The notes: generated by a model not told the origin, from the sequence alone. DNA of 64,000 nt from JACPIA01 sp964655995 (GCA_964655995.1 CAZZPK010000004.1:1-64000), one strand, 5' to 3'; shown: positions 16,588 through 25,554, counted from the first letter of the stretch. Numbers and translations are program-made.

Positions 16588-17829
16588 ATGGACTGGTCGG
16601 CGTTATCTTCCTCAATATTACAATTGGAACTGGCGGTGGGGCGCTTCCTCTGGGAGAGCGCTTTTGTCTGGATGCCGCTTGGTTTGGGCTATGTATTTTG
16701 GCGGCTGTGGCTCAATTATGTCCGCCAGTATTGGATCGCTTCCCAAGAGTGGGTTTTGCTTGAGATCAAAATGCCGCGAGAGATCACCAAGTCGCCGGCC
16801 GCGATGGAGGTGGTTTTAACTGCCCTCCATCAGACCAGCGAAGGCAATCTGATCGACAAATTCATCAAGGGCCGGGTGCGGAGCTGGTTTTCCCTGGAGT
16901 TGGTTTCGACCGGCGGGACGCTCCACTTTTACATCCGCACCCAAAGGAATTTTAAAAACCTGATCGAGGCCCAAATTTACTCCCAGTATCCGCAGGTTGA
17001 GGTGCATGAGGTCGATGACTATGTCCGAGCCGTGCCCTATGACCCATCCAAGCCGGACTGGGACTTGTGGGCGATGGAACTTAAATTTTTAAAAGAGGAT
17101 GCCTATCCTATCAAGACTTATATCGATTACGGTTTGGATAAAGATCCCAAAGAAGAGTTTAAAATCGATCCGATGTTGCCGATGCTTGAGATGTTGGGCT
17201 CGCTCGGTCCCAGTGAGCATGCCTGGGTGCAGTGGCTGATAACGGCGACGCGAGACCGTTTCCACAAGCCGGGGACTTGGTTTGGCAAGCAAAATTGGCG
17301 CGATGAGGCCAAAAAGGTAGTCGATAAATTAACAGAGAAGGAGAAAGACAAAGGTGATAAAGAAAACGCCTTAGCCGCTGGTGAGCTCAAATTGACTAGC
17401 TGGCAGCGCGAGGTGGTTAAGGCGGTGGAGCGCAGTCTGTCTAAGCTCGCTTTCGATACCGGTATCCGGATGGTCTACACCGCGCCCAAGGACATTTTTA
17501 GCAAAGCGGCGATCGCCGGCCTTTCGAGCTCGGTTAAACAGTATAACTCCGAGCATTTAAACGGCTTTAAACCTTTGCGCTCGACCAGTTTTGATTACCC
17601 CTGGCAGGATCCGACTGGCCGCCGGCTCACCAAGCGCAAAAGAAAAATGTTTCGCGCTTATTGCGAGCGGGGCTATTTTTATGTTCCGCATTCTCTCAAG
17701 CCGATGGTCTTAAATACCGAAGAGTTGGCCACGATGTATCACTTTCCTGGCCAGGTGGCTGAGACGCCGACTCTGGATCGCATTGGCTCCAAGCGTTCCG
17801 AGCCGCCGGCCAATTTGCCGATCAATTAA
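16588..17829 (+). CDS. Conserved membrane-anchored protein of unknown function, 413 aa
   Basis: One N-terminal hydrophobic stretch (about 24-45), then a soluble alpha/beta region. Notable strings are WVLLEIKMPREI, ALHQTSEGN, QIYSQYPQVEVHEVDDY, DYGLDKDPKEEFKIDP and, near the end, NTEELATMYHFPGQVAETP then PPANLPI. I recall close relatives as a conserved CPR hypothetical family, possibly linked to VirD4/HerA-like ATPases; that is memory, not a search. No ATPase domain is present here. TATAAT (16574-16579) ends 8 nt before ATG. mltG follows after 3 nt. Confidence 0.75.
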   Translation: MDWSALSSSILQLELAVGRFLWESAFVWMPLGLGYVFWRLWLNYVRQYWIASQEWVLLEIKMPREITKSPAAMEVVLTALHQTSEGNLIDKFIKGRVRSWFSLELVSTGGTLHFYIRTQRNFKNLIEAQIYSQYPQVEVHEVDDYVRAVPYDPSKPDWDLWAMELKFLKEDAYPIKTYIDYGLDKDPKEEFKIDPMLPMLEMLGSLGPSEHAWVQWLITATRDRFHKPGTWFGKQNWRDEAKKVVDKLTEKEKDKGDKENALAAGELKLTSWQREVVKAVERSLSKLAFDTGIRMVYTAPKDIFSKAAIAGLSSSVKQYNSEHLNGFKPLRSTSFDYPWQDPTGRRLTKRKRKMFRAYCERGYFYVPHSLKPMVLNTEELATMYHFPGQVAETPTLDRIGSKRSEPPANLPIN

Positions 17830-17832
17830 TAT

Positions 17833-18798
17833 ATGCGCTTAACGAGTCACTGGTATCATCGGCGTAATATTGTGGCCCTAATTGCCGTTACAGCGGCCGT
17901 GGCGCTGATTTATTCTTGGGGTTTGGCTGCCCCGGCCGATTTCCCGGCCAATAAGATTATTAAAATCGAATCGGGCCGCTCGGTGCGCGAGGTGGCCGAA
18001 CTGCTCTCGGCTAAAAATATTGTTGCTCAGCCGGAAATTTTTATCGCTTTAATGCGAGTCTTTGGTGGCGAAAAGGGAGTGATCGCCGGGGGTTATTACT
18101 TTGATCGGCCGCTTAATGTTCTTATTGTCGCCAAACGCCTCAGCCGCGGCGAGTTTAATTTAACGCCGATCAAAGTTACTTTGCCTGAGGGTACTACCAC
18201 CAAAGAAATGTCACGGATTTTGGCCAAAAGTTTACCAGAGTTTGATCCGCAGACTTTTGCCACTTTAACTAAAGATAAAGAAGGCTATCTTTTCCCCGAT
18301 ACCTATTATTTTTTACCGACGACCACCACTGAGGAAATTGTCGAGCAATTGACCGAAACGTTTAAAAATAAAACCGCCGCTTTGGCGGCCAAGGCACTGT
18401 GGAGCAAACATAGTTTCCATGACATTATCATTATGGCCTCGCTACTTGAAGAGGAGGCCAAAACCTTTTCCGACCGGAAAATGATTGCCGGCATCTTATG
18501 GAAACGCCTCGCCGCCGGCATGCGCCTGCAAGTTGATGCCGTTTTCCCCTATATTATCGGCAAAAATACCTTTCAAGTCACCAAAAGCGATTTGCGGGTA
18601 AATTCGCCTTACAATACTTACCGCTATGCCGGTTTGCCGGCCGGGCCGATCACCAATCCGGGGCTTGAGGCGATTATGGCCGCCCTGGATCCGACGCCCT
18701 CGCCCTACTGGTATTACTTGACCGGGCAAGATGGCAAAATGTATTACAGCGAGGATTTTGACGGCCATAAGGATAATCGGGTAAACTACTTGGACTAA
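17833..18798 (+). CDS. mltG: Endolytic murein transglycosylase MltG
   Basis: A YceG-like membrane enzyme that cleaves nascent glycan strands and helps end their elongation. It has an N-terminal anchor (about 12-30), a LysM-like segment (SGRSVREVAELLSAKNIV), then the catalytic core with ASLLEEEAK (catalytic Glu), GILWKRLAAGMRLQVDA, SPYNTYRYAGLPAGPITNPGLEA and the final YYSEDFDGHKDN. The length (321) is normal. It fits with the murein genes at 50-57 kb. Confidence 0.93.
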   Translation: MRLTSHWYHRRNIVALIAVTAAVALIYSWGLAAPADFPANKIIKIESGRSVREVAELLSAKNIVAQPEIFIALMRVFGGEKGVIAGGYYFDRPLNVLIVAKRLSRGEFNLTPIKVTLPEGTTTKEMSRILAKSLPEFDPQTFATLTKDKEGYLFPDTYYFLPTTTTEEIVEQLTETFKNKTAALAAKALWSKHSFHDIIIMASLLEEEAKTFSDRKMIAGILWKRLAAGMRLQVDAVFPYIIGKNTFQVTKSDLRVNSPYNTYRYAGLPAGPITNPGLEAIMAALDPTPSPYWYYLTGQDGKMYYSEDFDGHKDNRVNYLD

Positions 18799-18811
18799 TT
18801 TAACAACTTTT

Positions 18812-19366
18812 ATGAAGCGCCATAATTTAGCGTTTATTGACTTGGAGACGACTGGGCTTGATCCGCGTAAGCATGAAATTATTGAAATCGGTGGACTGAT
18901 TGTTAAGCAGATACCAGAGGCTGGTCGCGGGCCGGCGCTCGAGGTGATAAGCGAGTTTGAGTTTAAGGTCAAACCTAAAAATTTGGAGTTGGCCGACCCG
19001 GAGGCTCTCCGGATCAATGGTTACAATGACGCCGAGTGGCTGTTTGCCGTCGATTTGGAGCAGGCGCTTAAGGTGTTGGCCGAGAAGGCGGCTGGGGCCA
19101 ATATAGTGGGGCAAAACGTTATTTTTGACTGGCTCTTTTTGCAGGAGGCGTTTGCCAAGACGGGGATTACCAACACTATGCATTATCACAAAATCGACGT
19201 TATCCCGATGGCTTTTGCCAAGTTTTATCACGACGACCAGATGCAAAATTTTAATCTGCGCGCTTTGGCCGAAAAGTTGGGGGTAAAAAACGAGCGGGCC
19301 CACACCGCCTTGGCCGACGTTAAAACCACTTTCGAAATCTACAAAAAACTGCTAGATATTAAGTAA
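18812..19366 (+). CDS. DEDDh 3'-5' exonuclease, DnaQ/RNase T-like
   Basis: The 184-residue protein is one exonuclease domain. ExoI has Asp10 and Glu12 (FIDLETTGLDP), ExoII has NVIFDWLFL, and ExoIII has H-x4-D (HTALADV). It could proofread as a DNA polymerase III epsilon-like subunit or trim RNA; the sequence does not decide. The stop overlaps the mnmA start (TAATG), so the two are translationally coupled. Confidence 0.87.
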   Translation: MKRHNLAFIDLETTGLDPRKHEIIEIGGLIVKQIPEAGRGPALEVISEFEFKVKPKNLELADPEALRINGYNDAEWLFAVDLEQALKVLAEKAAGANIVGQNVIFDWLFLQEAFAKTGITNTMHYHKIDVIPMAFAKFYHDDQMQNFNLRALAEKLGVKNERAHTALADVKTTFEIYKKLLDIK

Positions 19367-20442
19367 TGAGCAAGGGCAAAATTTATGTCGGGATGTCGGG
19401 CGGGGTGGACTCGTCGGTGGCGGCCGCGCTCTTGGTTAAAGCCGGTTACGAGGTGATCGGCATTTTTGCGCGCGGTTGGGAGCCGGCGGATGAGACGCTG
19501 GCCCGAGCCTGCACTTGGCGCGAGGAGCGGCGTATGGCGATGCGCGTAGCCGCGCACTTAAATATCCCTCTCGTTACTTTAAACACTTCTAAAGAATACA
19601 AACAAAAAGTGGTTAATTATATGTTGGCCGAGTATCAGGCGGGCCGCACACCTAATCCGGACATTTTATGCAATCAGGAGATTAAATTTGGGGTGATGCT
19701 TGAGGCGATACTTAAAACCGGTGCCACTAAATTAGCCACCGGGCATTACGCGCAGGTGATGCAAGAAAAAGGAGGATACAGATTAAAAACCAGTAAAGAT
19801 GGCGAGAAAGATCAAACTTACTTTTTATGGACATTGAATCAAGACAGATTAAAAAATATTTTATTCCCAATTGGCGGCTATACCAAAGACGAGGTGCGTA
19901 AATTAGCGCGTAAATTTAAATTGCCTAATGCGGGTAAAGCCGATAGTCAAGGGCTTTGTTTTGTAGGGCAAATCCCGGTTAAAGACTTTTTACAGGCGGA
20001 ATTGGGTAAAAACCCAGGCAAAGTGCTAAATGAGAAAGGGGAGGTAATTGGCCGACATGATGGCGCACTCTTTTACACTATCGGCGAGCGGCATGGCTTT
20101 ACTATTAATAATCAAACGCCAAATCAAGAGGCGCTTTACGTAGTCAGTAAAGATATTAAAGCTAATATTATTACGGTTGCTAGCGCCAAAAATATCAAGC
20201 GCGAAAAAACAAATTCTAAAATTAAATTAGAGAAAGTTAATTGGGTGAGCGGCGAGGTGCCAGCTAAAACCAATTTAACCTGCCGTATCCGCCACCGGGG
20301 CGACTTTTTACCATGTACTTTAGAGGTTAAAAATGACGAGGTTAATATCACTCTCACCACCCCTCGCTCCGATATTGCTTCTGGTCAGTCCTTAGTTTTA
20401 TACGATGGCAATACTTGCTTGGGTGGTGGTGTTATGATCTGA
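19366..20442 (+). CDS. mnmA: tRNA-specific 2-thiouridylase MnmA
   Basis: Catalyses 2-thiolation of the wobble uridine in Lys, Glu and Gln tRNAs. The PP-loop GMSGGVDSS is at the N-terminus, NPDILCNQEIKF carries the nucleophile region, and DSQGLCFVG holds the second catalytic cysteine. C-terminal beta-barrel domains are present. The length (358) is typical. The first 200 nt are GC-rich and the rest noticeably AT-richer. It overlaps the upstream exonuclease by one base. Confidence 0.93.
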   Translation: MSKGKIYVGMSGGVDSSVAAALLVKAGYEVIGIFARGWEPADETLARACTWREERRMAMRVAAHLNIPLVTLNTSKEYKQKVVNYMLAEYQAGRTPNPDILCNQEIKFGVMLEAILKTGATKLATGHYAQVMQEKGGYRLKTSKDGEKDQTYFLWTLNQDRLKNILFPIGGYTKDEVRKLARKFKLPNAGKADSQGLCFVGQIPVKDFLQAELGKNPGKVLNEKGEVIGRHDGALFYTIGERHGFTINNQTPNQEALYVVSKDIKANIITVASAKNIKREKTNSKIKLEKVNWVSGEVPAKTNLTCRIRHRGDFLPCTLEVKNDEVNITLTTPRSDIASGQSLVLYDGNTCLGGGVMI

Positions 20443-20478
20443 ATTCCTAATTTTTGACGACCGTCCGAGATTAGGAAT
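20443..20478 (+). repeat. Inverted repeat after mnmA
   Basis: ATTCCTAAT (20443-20451) and ATTAGGAAT (20470-20478) form a 9-bp stem with an 18-nt loop, one base after the mnmA stop. There is no T-run, so it is a weak terminator or mRNA-end hairpin. Confidence 0.5.
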
Positions 20479-20506
20479 GTGGATATTGATTGAATTTTAA
20501 ATTATT

Positions 20507-20534
20507 CCATCTGTCGACGATCGTAGCGAGATGG
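20507..20534. repeat. ACGATCGT-centred palindrome
   Basis: CCATCT (20507-20512) and AGATGG (20529-20534) flank GTCGACGATCGTAGCG, centred between 20520 and 20521. It shares only the ACGATCGT core with the 36-bp element family. It lies between two convergent genes. Confidence 0.5.
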
Positions 20535-20540
20535 TATAGT

Positions 20541-20580
20541 TTTTTTAAAAATAAACCGCCCTTCGACAAGTTCAGGGCGG
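20541..20580 (-). terminator. Terminator of the 76-aa minus-strand gene
   Basis: CCGCCCT (20556-20562) pairs with AGGGCGG (20574-20580). The minus strand continues TTTATTTTTAAAAAAA. The loop plus stem includes CCTTCGACAAGTTCAGG, a string often seen in hairpins of many bacterial genomes. Confidence 0.7.
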
Positions 20581-20600
20581 CGGTTCTGTCATGGGATCAC

Positions 20601-20831
20601 TTAGGCCACTTGGCCGGCGGGGCGGAAGATTTCCACTGGTTGCCAAATTTGGTTGACTACACAATTATGTGTGTCAGACCAAGCCAAGCTGAGACGGGAT
20701 AAGTCCCGTTCAATAGTTACCTGGATTGTCTGGTTATCGCGACGTATAGCCATGATAACTTTCCATTCCAAGCCGTTACAGTCCGTAACGACGTCTCTAT
20801 ACTTTAATCCCAGAAACTTCTCTTTAGTCAT
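20601..20831 (-). CDS. Uncharacterised small protein, 76 aa
   Basis: I do not recognise this protein. It is a soluble 76-residue product (MTKEKFLGLKYRDVVTDCNG...) with alternating charged and hydrophobic residues, perhaps a small beta-barrel. GGAGGG lies about 9 nt before the ATG and a strong terminator follows. It is divergent from alaS, in the intergenic space holding the alaS promoter. Confidence 0.6.
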   Translation of the reverse strand: MTKEKFLGLKYRDVVTDCNGLEWKVIMAIRRDNQTIQVTIERDLSRLSLAWSDTHNCVVNQIWQPVEIFRPAGQVA

Positions 20832-20920
20832 TATTCCAACCCTCCAGATTTTCAGTCTGTTTTTAACCTAACATACCCCGGCTTTAATTGGAAGCCTTTT
20901 TCTGTTACCATAATTGCACC

Positions 20921-22603
20921 ATGGAGTCCAAGGAGATTAGGGATAAATTTTTGCGCTTTTTTGAGGAGCGGGGGCATAAGGTGGTGCCGAGCGCCTCGCT
21001 AGTACCCGAGAATGATCCCTCGGTGCTCTTTACCACCGCCGGGATGCAGCAATTTAAGCCTTACTATGTCGGTACTAAAAATGCCGAGCAAGATTTTAAC
21101 TCCCTCAACACTACCTCTGTCCAAAACTGTGTCCGGACCTCGGACATTGACGAGGTGGGTGATGATACCCACTTAACTTTTTTTGAAATGTTGGGCAACT
21201 TCTCTTTTGGCGGCTATTGGAAGGAGGAGGCCATTAAATACGCTTATGACTTTATTACCAAAGAGCTTGGTCCGACCATCGACTACGTCTCAGTTTTTAA
21301 AGACGAGTCAAGCGGCATACCGGCCGACGAGGAGTCGGCGGCGATCTGGCAAAAACTAGATCCAACACTCAAAATTAAAGAGCATAATAAAGATGATAAT
21401 TTTTGGGGGCCGACCGGCGAGGAGGGTCCGTGCGGTCCCACCACCGAGATTTATATTAACGGCGTGGAGATTTGGAATGTCGTTTTTAACGAGTATTACA
21501 AAACCAAAGCCGGCGAGTACCAGCCGCTAAAAACCAAAGGTATTGATACCGGCATGGGCTTAGAGCGCCTCTTGGTCCAAGTCCAAAATAAAAATAATAT
21601 TTTCGAGACTGATTTATTTAAGCCGATGATGCTTGAGATCGAGCGTTTAGCAAAAGTTAATAACCTTAAAGCGGCTCGGGTAGTGGCTGATCACCTGCGC
21701 ACGGCGGCCTTTATGATCGCCGATGGCGTGACGCCTAGTAATACCGATCGCGGCTACATTTTGCGCCGGTTGTTGCGCCGAGCAGTCCGCTTTGCTGACA
21801 AATTGGAATTGCCGGCTGGCAATTTGGCCGGTTTAACCTCGGTTATAGAGCAAATTTATGCCAGTGAGTATCCTGAACTCAAAAATCAAAACGCAAAAAT
21901 CAAAAGTGAAATTCAAAATGAGGAAAGTAAGTTCAGAGAGACTTTAAGTAAGGGCTTAAAAGAGTTTGAGCGCGGGGTTGATCCGTTTGTTTTGTTTACC
22001 ACTTACGGCTTCCCGTTTGAATTGACTCAAGAATTGGCGGCGGAAAAGGGTCAAAAATTAGACGAGAGTGATTTTAAACGCAAATTGGAGGAGCATCAAG
22101 CGCTCTCGCGCTCGGGTGCGGAGCAAAAGTTTGCCGGGGGGCTGGCCAGCCACTCCGAGCAAGTGGTTAAGTACCATACGGCCACTCACTTACTCAACCA
22201 GGCTTTGCACGACGTTTTAGGTGAGGGAGTGGAGCAACGCGGCAGTAATATTACCGATGAGCGCTTACGGTTTGATTTTTCCCACCCTTCTAAACTTACC
22301 GACGAGGAAAAACAAAAAGTAGAAAAAATAGTGAATGAAAAAATTAAAGCCGATCTGCCGGTCAATTTTGTCGTTTTGCCTAAAGCGGAGGCCGAGCAAA
22401 CGGGCGCGCGGCATATGTTTAATGAGAAGTATGGGGACGAGGTTAAAGTTTATTACATCGGCGACTCGCTCGCCAACGCTTACTCCAAGGAGTTTTGCGG
22501 TGGGCCGCACGTGGAGCGCACCGGCGCACTCGGCAGTTTTAAAATTATTAAAGAGGAGGCGGTGGCCGCCGGCATCCGCCGCATCAAAGCTGTGTTACAA
22601 TAA
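20921..22603 (+). CDS. alaS: Alanyl-tRNA synthetase, short form without C-Ala
   Basis: Charges tRNA-Ala. The class II catalytic core is complete (FLRFFEERGHKVVPSASLVP, TTAGMQQFKPYYVG, FWGPTGEEGPCGPTTE, GIDTGMGLERL), followed by the tRNA-recognition helices and the editing domain with its metal ligands (HTATHLLNQAL and CGGPHVERTG). The protein ends at IRRIKAVLQ, 560 residues against about 870, so the C-terminal C-Ala dimerisation domain is absent. I start at ATG 20921 (MESKEIRDKF). A CATAAT box ends 6 nt before it. Both cognate tRNA-Ala genes, with the G3-U70 identity pair, are in this window. Confidence 0.94.
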   Translation: MESKEIRDKFLRFFEERGHKVVPSASLVPENDPSVLFTTAGMQQFKPYYVGTKNAEQDFNSLNTTSVQNCVRTSDIDEVGDDTHLTFFEMLGNFSFGGYWKEEAIKYAYDFITKELGPTIDYVSVFKDESSGIPADEESAAIWQKLDPTLKIKEHNKDDNFWGPTGEEGPCGPTTEIYINGVEIWNVVFNEYYKTKAGEYQPLKTKGIDTGMGLERLLVQVQNKNNIFETDLFKPMMLEIERLAKVNNLKAARVVADHLRTAAFMIADGVTPSNTDRGYILRRLLRRAVRFADKLELPAGNLAGLTSVIEQIYASEYPELKNQNAKIKSEIQNEESKFRETLSKGLKEFERGVDPFVLFTTYGFPFELTQELAAEKGQKLDESDFKRKLEEHQALSRSGAEQKFAGGLASHSEQVVKYHTATHLLNQALHDVLGEGVEQRGSNITDERLRFDFSHPSKLTDEEKQKVEKIVNEKIKADLPVNFVVLPKAEAEQTGARHMFNEKYGDEVKVYYIGDSLANAYSKEFCGGPHVERTGALGSFKIIKEEAVAAGIRRIKAVLQ

Positions 22604-22609
22604 AGGTTA

Positions 22610-23800
22610 ATGAATTGGTTGTTAAAACCCCAATCAAAAACTCGCGGTGAAATTATTTTGATTTTAGACTTGGGTAGCACTAGCATTGGCGCCACCTTGG
22701 GGACGATTAATATTGCCGCCGCGCCAGGTACTTGTCTTGAGCCGTTGGCCACCGCCAGGCTGCCGCTAAGCGCCAGCGCCCAAGCCACGCCCGAGCAGTT
22801 TAAATACGAATTGAGCGAGACGCTGGAGCAAGCCATGCAAACGGTATTGGGCGATATCAAGCCGGCGCAGATATTTTGCTTCCTCTCCTCGCTTTATTAC
22901 GTCGGCGCGCCGAGAGTTATTAAATTAGCGGAGGATAAACCTTTCACCTTCAGCTCTAAATTGATTAAAAAATTGGTCGATGAGGAGGTTGAGTCGGTTA
23001 AAGCCGAGTTGGGCGAGCGTGGTTGGGCGCCCTGGTCAATGGAGGTGCTGGAGCGAGAGGTTTTGGCCTTGTCGGCCAACGGTTATGAGCTTAAGGCTCC
23101 AAACGGTGAGTCGGTTAATCAAGCTAAAATAAATGTTTTTATTGCTGGCGCCGATCAAGGTTTGCTTGAGACGGTCCGTCAGGTGATCCGCCGGCGTTTT
23201 GCCGCACTGCCGCTTTACTTCCGCTCTTTTATGGGAGCCAGTTTTGTTGTAATGAGAGACTTACTACCGGAGACCCCGTCTTTTGTGATGGTCGATATTT
23301 CAGGCTCTTTAACCGACATCGCCATTGTCAATCAAGGGTCATTGGTCGGGGTCGGCTCTTTCCCTTTAGGGTATCAGTCGATTGTTAAAAAATTAGCTGA
23401 GGAGGGTCGATCTAATCAGGTCGATATCGAGACTAAGTTGGCTCTATTGGCTAAAAATAATTTGGCGCCCAGTCTGGAGCCTTTAGTCCGCTCGGCCGAG
23501 CGGATCTTGACCCAATGGCGGCGGGAGCTCGAGTTTACTTGCCAGTCGGTTTTGGGCAATCTTTTTTTGCCGGATACTATTATCCTAATCGGCGAGAACG
23601 AGCTCGTCTCTTTATTTACCCAAGGACTTAAGCGCGCACCACTCACGGCCCTTACTTTAGGCTCGCATCCGCCGGTAGTTTATGAGGTCTCCGACAAGTT
23701 AATCAGTCAATTGTGCCAAGGGGTGCCGGTACCTGGGGACAGCTTTTTATTGCTTGAGGCTTTATTTTGCCATAAAATAAAGTCATTGATTAAGATCTAA
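22610..23800 (+). CDS. Actin-like ATPase of the FtsA/PilM type
   Basis: The 396-residue protein has phosphate-binding loops typical of the actin/Hsp70 fold: LILDLGSTSIGATLG near the N-terminus and VMVDISGSLTDIAIV in the second half, with SFPLGYQSIVKKLA after it. This places it with FtsA/PilM-like proteins, which join membrane or pilus machinery to cytoplasmic filaments. No amphipathic FtsA tail is evident. TACAAT (22596-22601) ends 8 nt before ATG. The next gene, a membrane protein with a large outer region, starts 6 nt later and is the likely partner. Confidence 0.75.
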   Translation: MNWLLKPQSKTRGEIILILDLGSTSIGATLGTINIAAAPGTCLEPLATARLPLSASAQATPEQFKYELSETLEQAMQTVLGDIKPAQIFCFLSSLYYVGAPRVIKLAEDKPFTFSSKLIKKLVDEEVESVKAELGERGWAPWSMEVLEREVLALSANGYELKAPNGESVNQAKINVFIAGADQGLLETVRQVIRRRFAALPLYFRSFMGASFVVMRDLLPETPSFVMVDISGSLTDIAIVNQGSLVGVGSFPLGYQSIVKKLAEEGRSNQVDIETKLALLAKNNLAPSLEPLVRSAERILTQWRRELEFTCQSVLGNLFLPDTIILIGENELVSLFTQGLKRAPLTALTLGSHPPVVYEVSDKLISQLCQGVPVPGDSFLLLEALFCHKIKSLIKI

Positions 23801-23805
23801 ACATT

Positions 23806-25110
23806 ATGGACGACATTATCCGGCCTAAAAAAAGTCTGCGTGAGGTTTTACCTAAAGGCGCCAGCCAGGCTGCTCGGGCGCGGGTACGTCCGGCGCCATT
23901 AGAGGAGACACCACTGCAAAGCCCCAACAATCCGCTGCCGCCGCGCGAGCCTGCGACCGTTTATCGCAGGATCCCCAAGCGCGGCTTGATTTGGGGTATC
24001 GGACTTATCGTTTTAATTTTTGTTGTCATCGGCCTCTCCGGCTTAATTGCCCAAGCTACGGTTAAGGTGACGCCCCGCCAGACCTCGCTGCCGGTTGCAG
24101 GCAGTTTTGAGGCGAGTCAAACGCCTGGCACTGCGGCGATTGAGTTTGGTTTGATGCGCACTACCGATCGTGAGCAAAGACTGGTCCAAGCAACCGGCGT
24201 CGAGCAGCGGGCCGACAAGGCTAAGGGTTTAATCACTATTTACAACAACTACGACGAGAAGCCGCAAAAGTTAATTGCCAATACTCGTTTTGAGACGGCC
24301 GATGGTAAAGTCTTTCGCATTAGTGGCGCGGTAACAGTCCCGGGCATGAGTACTGCCGGCGGCGCTAAAACGCCGGGTCAAATTACCGTCCCAGTTACTG
24401 CCGATAAGCCGGGTGCCGAGTATAATATCGGTCCCAGCGAGTTTACTATCCCGGGCTTTAAAGGTGATCCGCGTTTTACCGCCTTTAGCGGCCGCTCGAC
24501 GGCGCCAATGAGCGGTGGTTTTGTGGGTGAGGCGCGCACCGTCTCGCCAACCGACAAGGCCAAGGTTAGAGCGGAACTCCAGCAGTTGATCCGCGAGCGC
24601 ATTGCCGAAAAAGCCAAACAAGAGATACCTGACAGCGCCCTCTTGTTTGCCGACGGCGCCCAAATTACCTTTACCGAGGGGTTACCGATTGCCGCCACCT
24701 CCTCCAAAGACAGTGTGATTTTGGTCGAGGAGGGGACGCTAACGGCGATTGTCTTTGATAATGAAAAGTTAGCCGGCGGTTTGGCGGCCAAGCTATTGCC
24801 CGGCTATAACGGCGAGGAGATCAGACTGGCCAATCCCGGGGAACTCAAATTTACCTTAATTACCAAATCCGCCACCTCGAGTATACCGGACAAAATCAGC
24901 TTTAATTTGGAGGGCACGGCCAAGCTGGTCTGGGATTTTGATCAGGCCGATTTGATCAGTAAATTACGCGGAGTCGCCCCGGCGGAGTATCCAAACATTT
25001 TTGCCCTCTATCCGGGTATTGAGCGGGCGAGTGTCTCCTTCTTCCCCCCATGGTCGCGCAGTATCCCCGAGAGCGACAGCCGGGTCAAGGTAGTCCTCGA
25101 GCTTGAATAA
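23806..25110 (+). CDS. Single-pass membrane protein with baseplate-J-like outer domain
   Basis: A 434-residue protein with a proline-rich cytoplasmic tail (1-57), one transmembrane helix (about 62-86) and a beta-rich outer region. KGLITIYNNYDEKPQKLIANTRF, GKVFRISGAV and PVTADKPGAEYNIGP resemble the baseplate-J-like segments I know from CPR surface proteins; this assignment is from pattern memory. It likely works with the FtsA/PilM-like ATPase upstream. No phage genes are near. Confidence 0.6.
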   Translation: MDDIIRPKKSLREVLPKGASQAARARVRPAPLEETPLQSPNNPLPPREPATVYRRIPKRGLIWGIGLIVLIFVVIGLSGLIAQATVKVTPRQTSLPVAGSFEASQTPGTAAIEFGLMRTTDREQRLVQATGVEQRADKAKGLITIYNNYDEKPQKLIANTRFETADGKVFRISGAVTVPGMSTAGGAKTPGQITVPVTADKPGAEYNIGPSEFTIPGFKGDPRFTAFSGRSTAPMSGGFVGEARTVSPTDKAKVRAELQQLIRERIAEKAKQEIPDSALLFADGAQITFTEGLPIAATSSKDSVILVEEGTLTAIVFDNEKLAGGLAAKLLPGYNGEEIRLANPGELKFTLITKSATSSIPDKISFNLEGTAKLVWDFDQADLISKLRGVAPAEYPNIFALYPGIERASVSFFPPWSRSIPESDSRVKVVLELE

Positions 25111-25122
25111 TGGCTATACCGC

Positions 25123-25152
25123 TTGACGCTTGGCGGGGAGGTCTGCTAATAT
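25123..25152 (+). promoter_or_regulatory. Promoter of the ribosomal protein operon
   Basis: TTGACG (25123-25128), 18-nt spacer, TAATAT (25147-25152), 15 nt before the infA ATG. It is well placed to drive infA through rpsI. Confidence 0.6.
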
Positions 25153-25167
25153 TACCCAGGTACGCAA

Positions 25168-25407
25168 ATGAGTGATAAAGAAGAAGAAAAGCCTTCTTCC
25201 CCGGAAGGTTCTGTCGTTTCTGGTGTTGTGGTAGAGGCCCTACCCAGCACCCACTTCCGCGTGGATATTGGGGACCCGGAGGCGCCACTTTTGGCTTATT
25301 TATCGGGCAAAATGCGCCTCCATCGGATCAGAGTTTTGGTCGGCGACAAGGTCGATGTGCTTCTCGATCCTTACGGCGGCAAAGGCCGGATCATTAAGCG
25401 TTACTAA
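25168..25407 (+). CDS. infA: Translation initiation factor IF-1
   Basis: This 79-residue OB-fold protein binds the ribosomal A site during initiation. The family strings are GVVVEALPSTHFRVDI, LSGKMRLHRIRVLVGDKVDV and DPYGGKGRIIKRY. An N-terminal extension (MSDKEEEKPSSPEG) precedes the core. It heads the alpha-operon-like cluster, in the usual infA-rpmJ-rpsM order. Confidence 0.95.
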   Translation: MSDKEEEKPSSPEGSVVSGVVVEALPSTHFRVDIGDPEAPLLAYLSGKMRLHRIRVLVGDKVDVLLDPYGGKGRIIKRY

Positions 25408-25414
25408 ATTTTTT

Positions 25415-25531
25415 ATGAAAGTTCGCTCCACAATCAAGCCACGTTGCGCTAAATGCAAACTCGTCAAGCGACGGGGCCATTTGTATATTATTTGCCCAGC
25501 TAAGCCGCGCCACAAACAAAAACAGGCCTAA
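25415..25531 (+). CDS. rpmJ: 50S ribosomal protein L36
   Basis: This 38-residue protein starts MKVRSTIKPRC and has the zinc-ribbon ligands Cys-x2-Cys...Cys-x4-His (CAKC, CPAKPRH). I start at ATG 25415, seven bases after the infA stop; a longer in-frame reading from 25268 overlaps infA and is not real. Confidence 0.95.
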   Translation: MKVRSTIKPRCAKCKLVKRRGHLYIICPAKPRHKQKQA

Positions 25532-25554
25532 TCTACAAATTTACTTCCAAATCT

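Noticed and set aside
21876..21930. AT-rich low-complexity insertion in alaS
   Set aside because: The bases look like a CAAAAATCAAAA-type interspersed repeat, but the protein segment has the usual length for the AlaRS helix between the recognition and editing parts, so an insertion is not supported.
23806..25110. Prophage remnant (baseplate-like protein)
   Set aside because: No other phage gene, integrase or attachment site is nearby, and composition matches the core genome.
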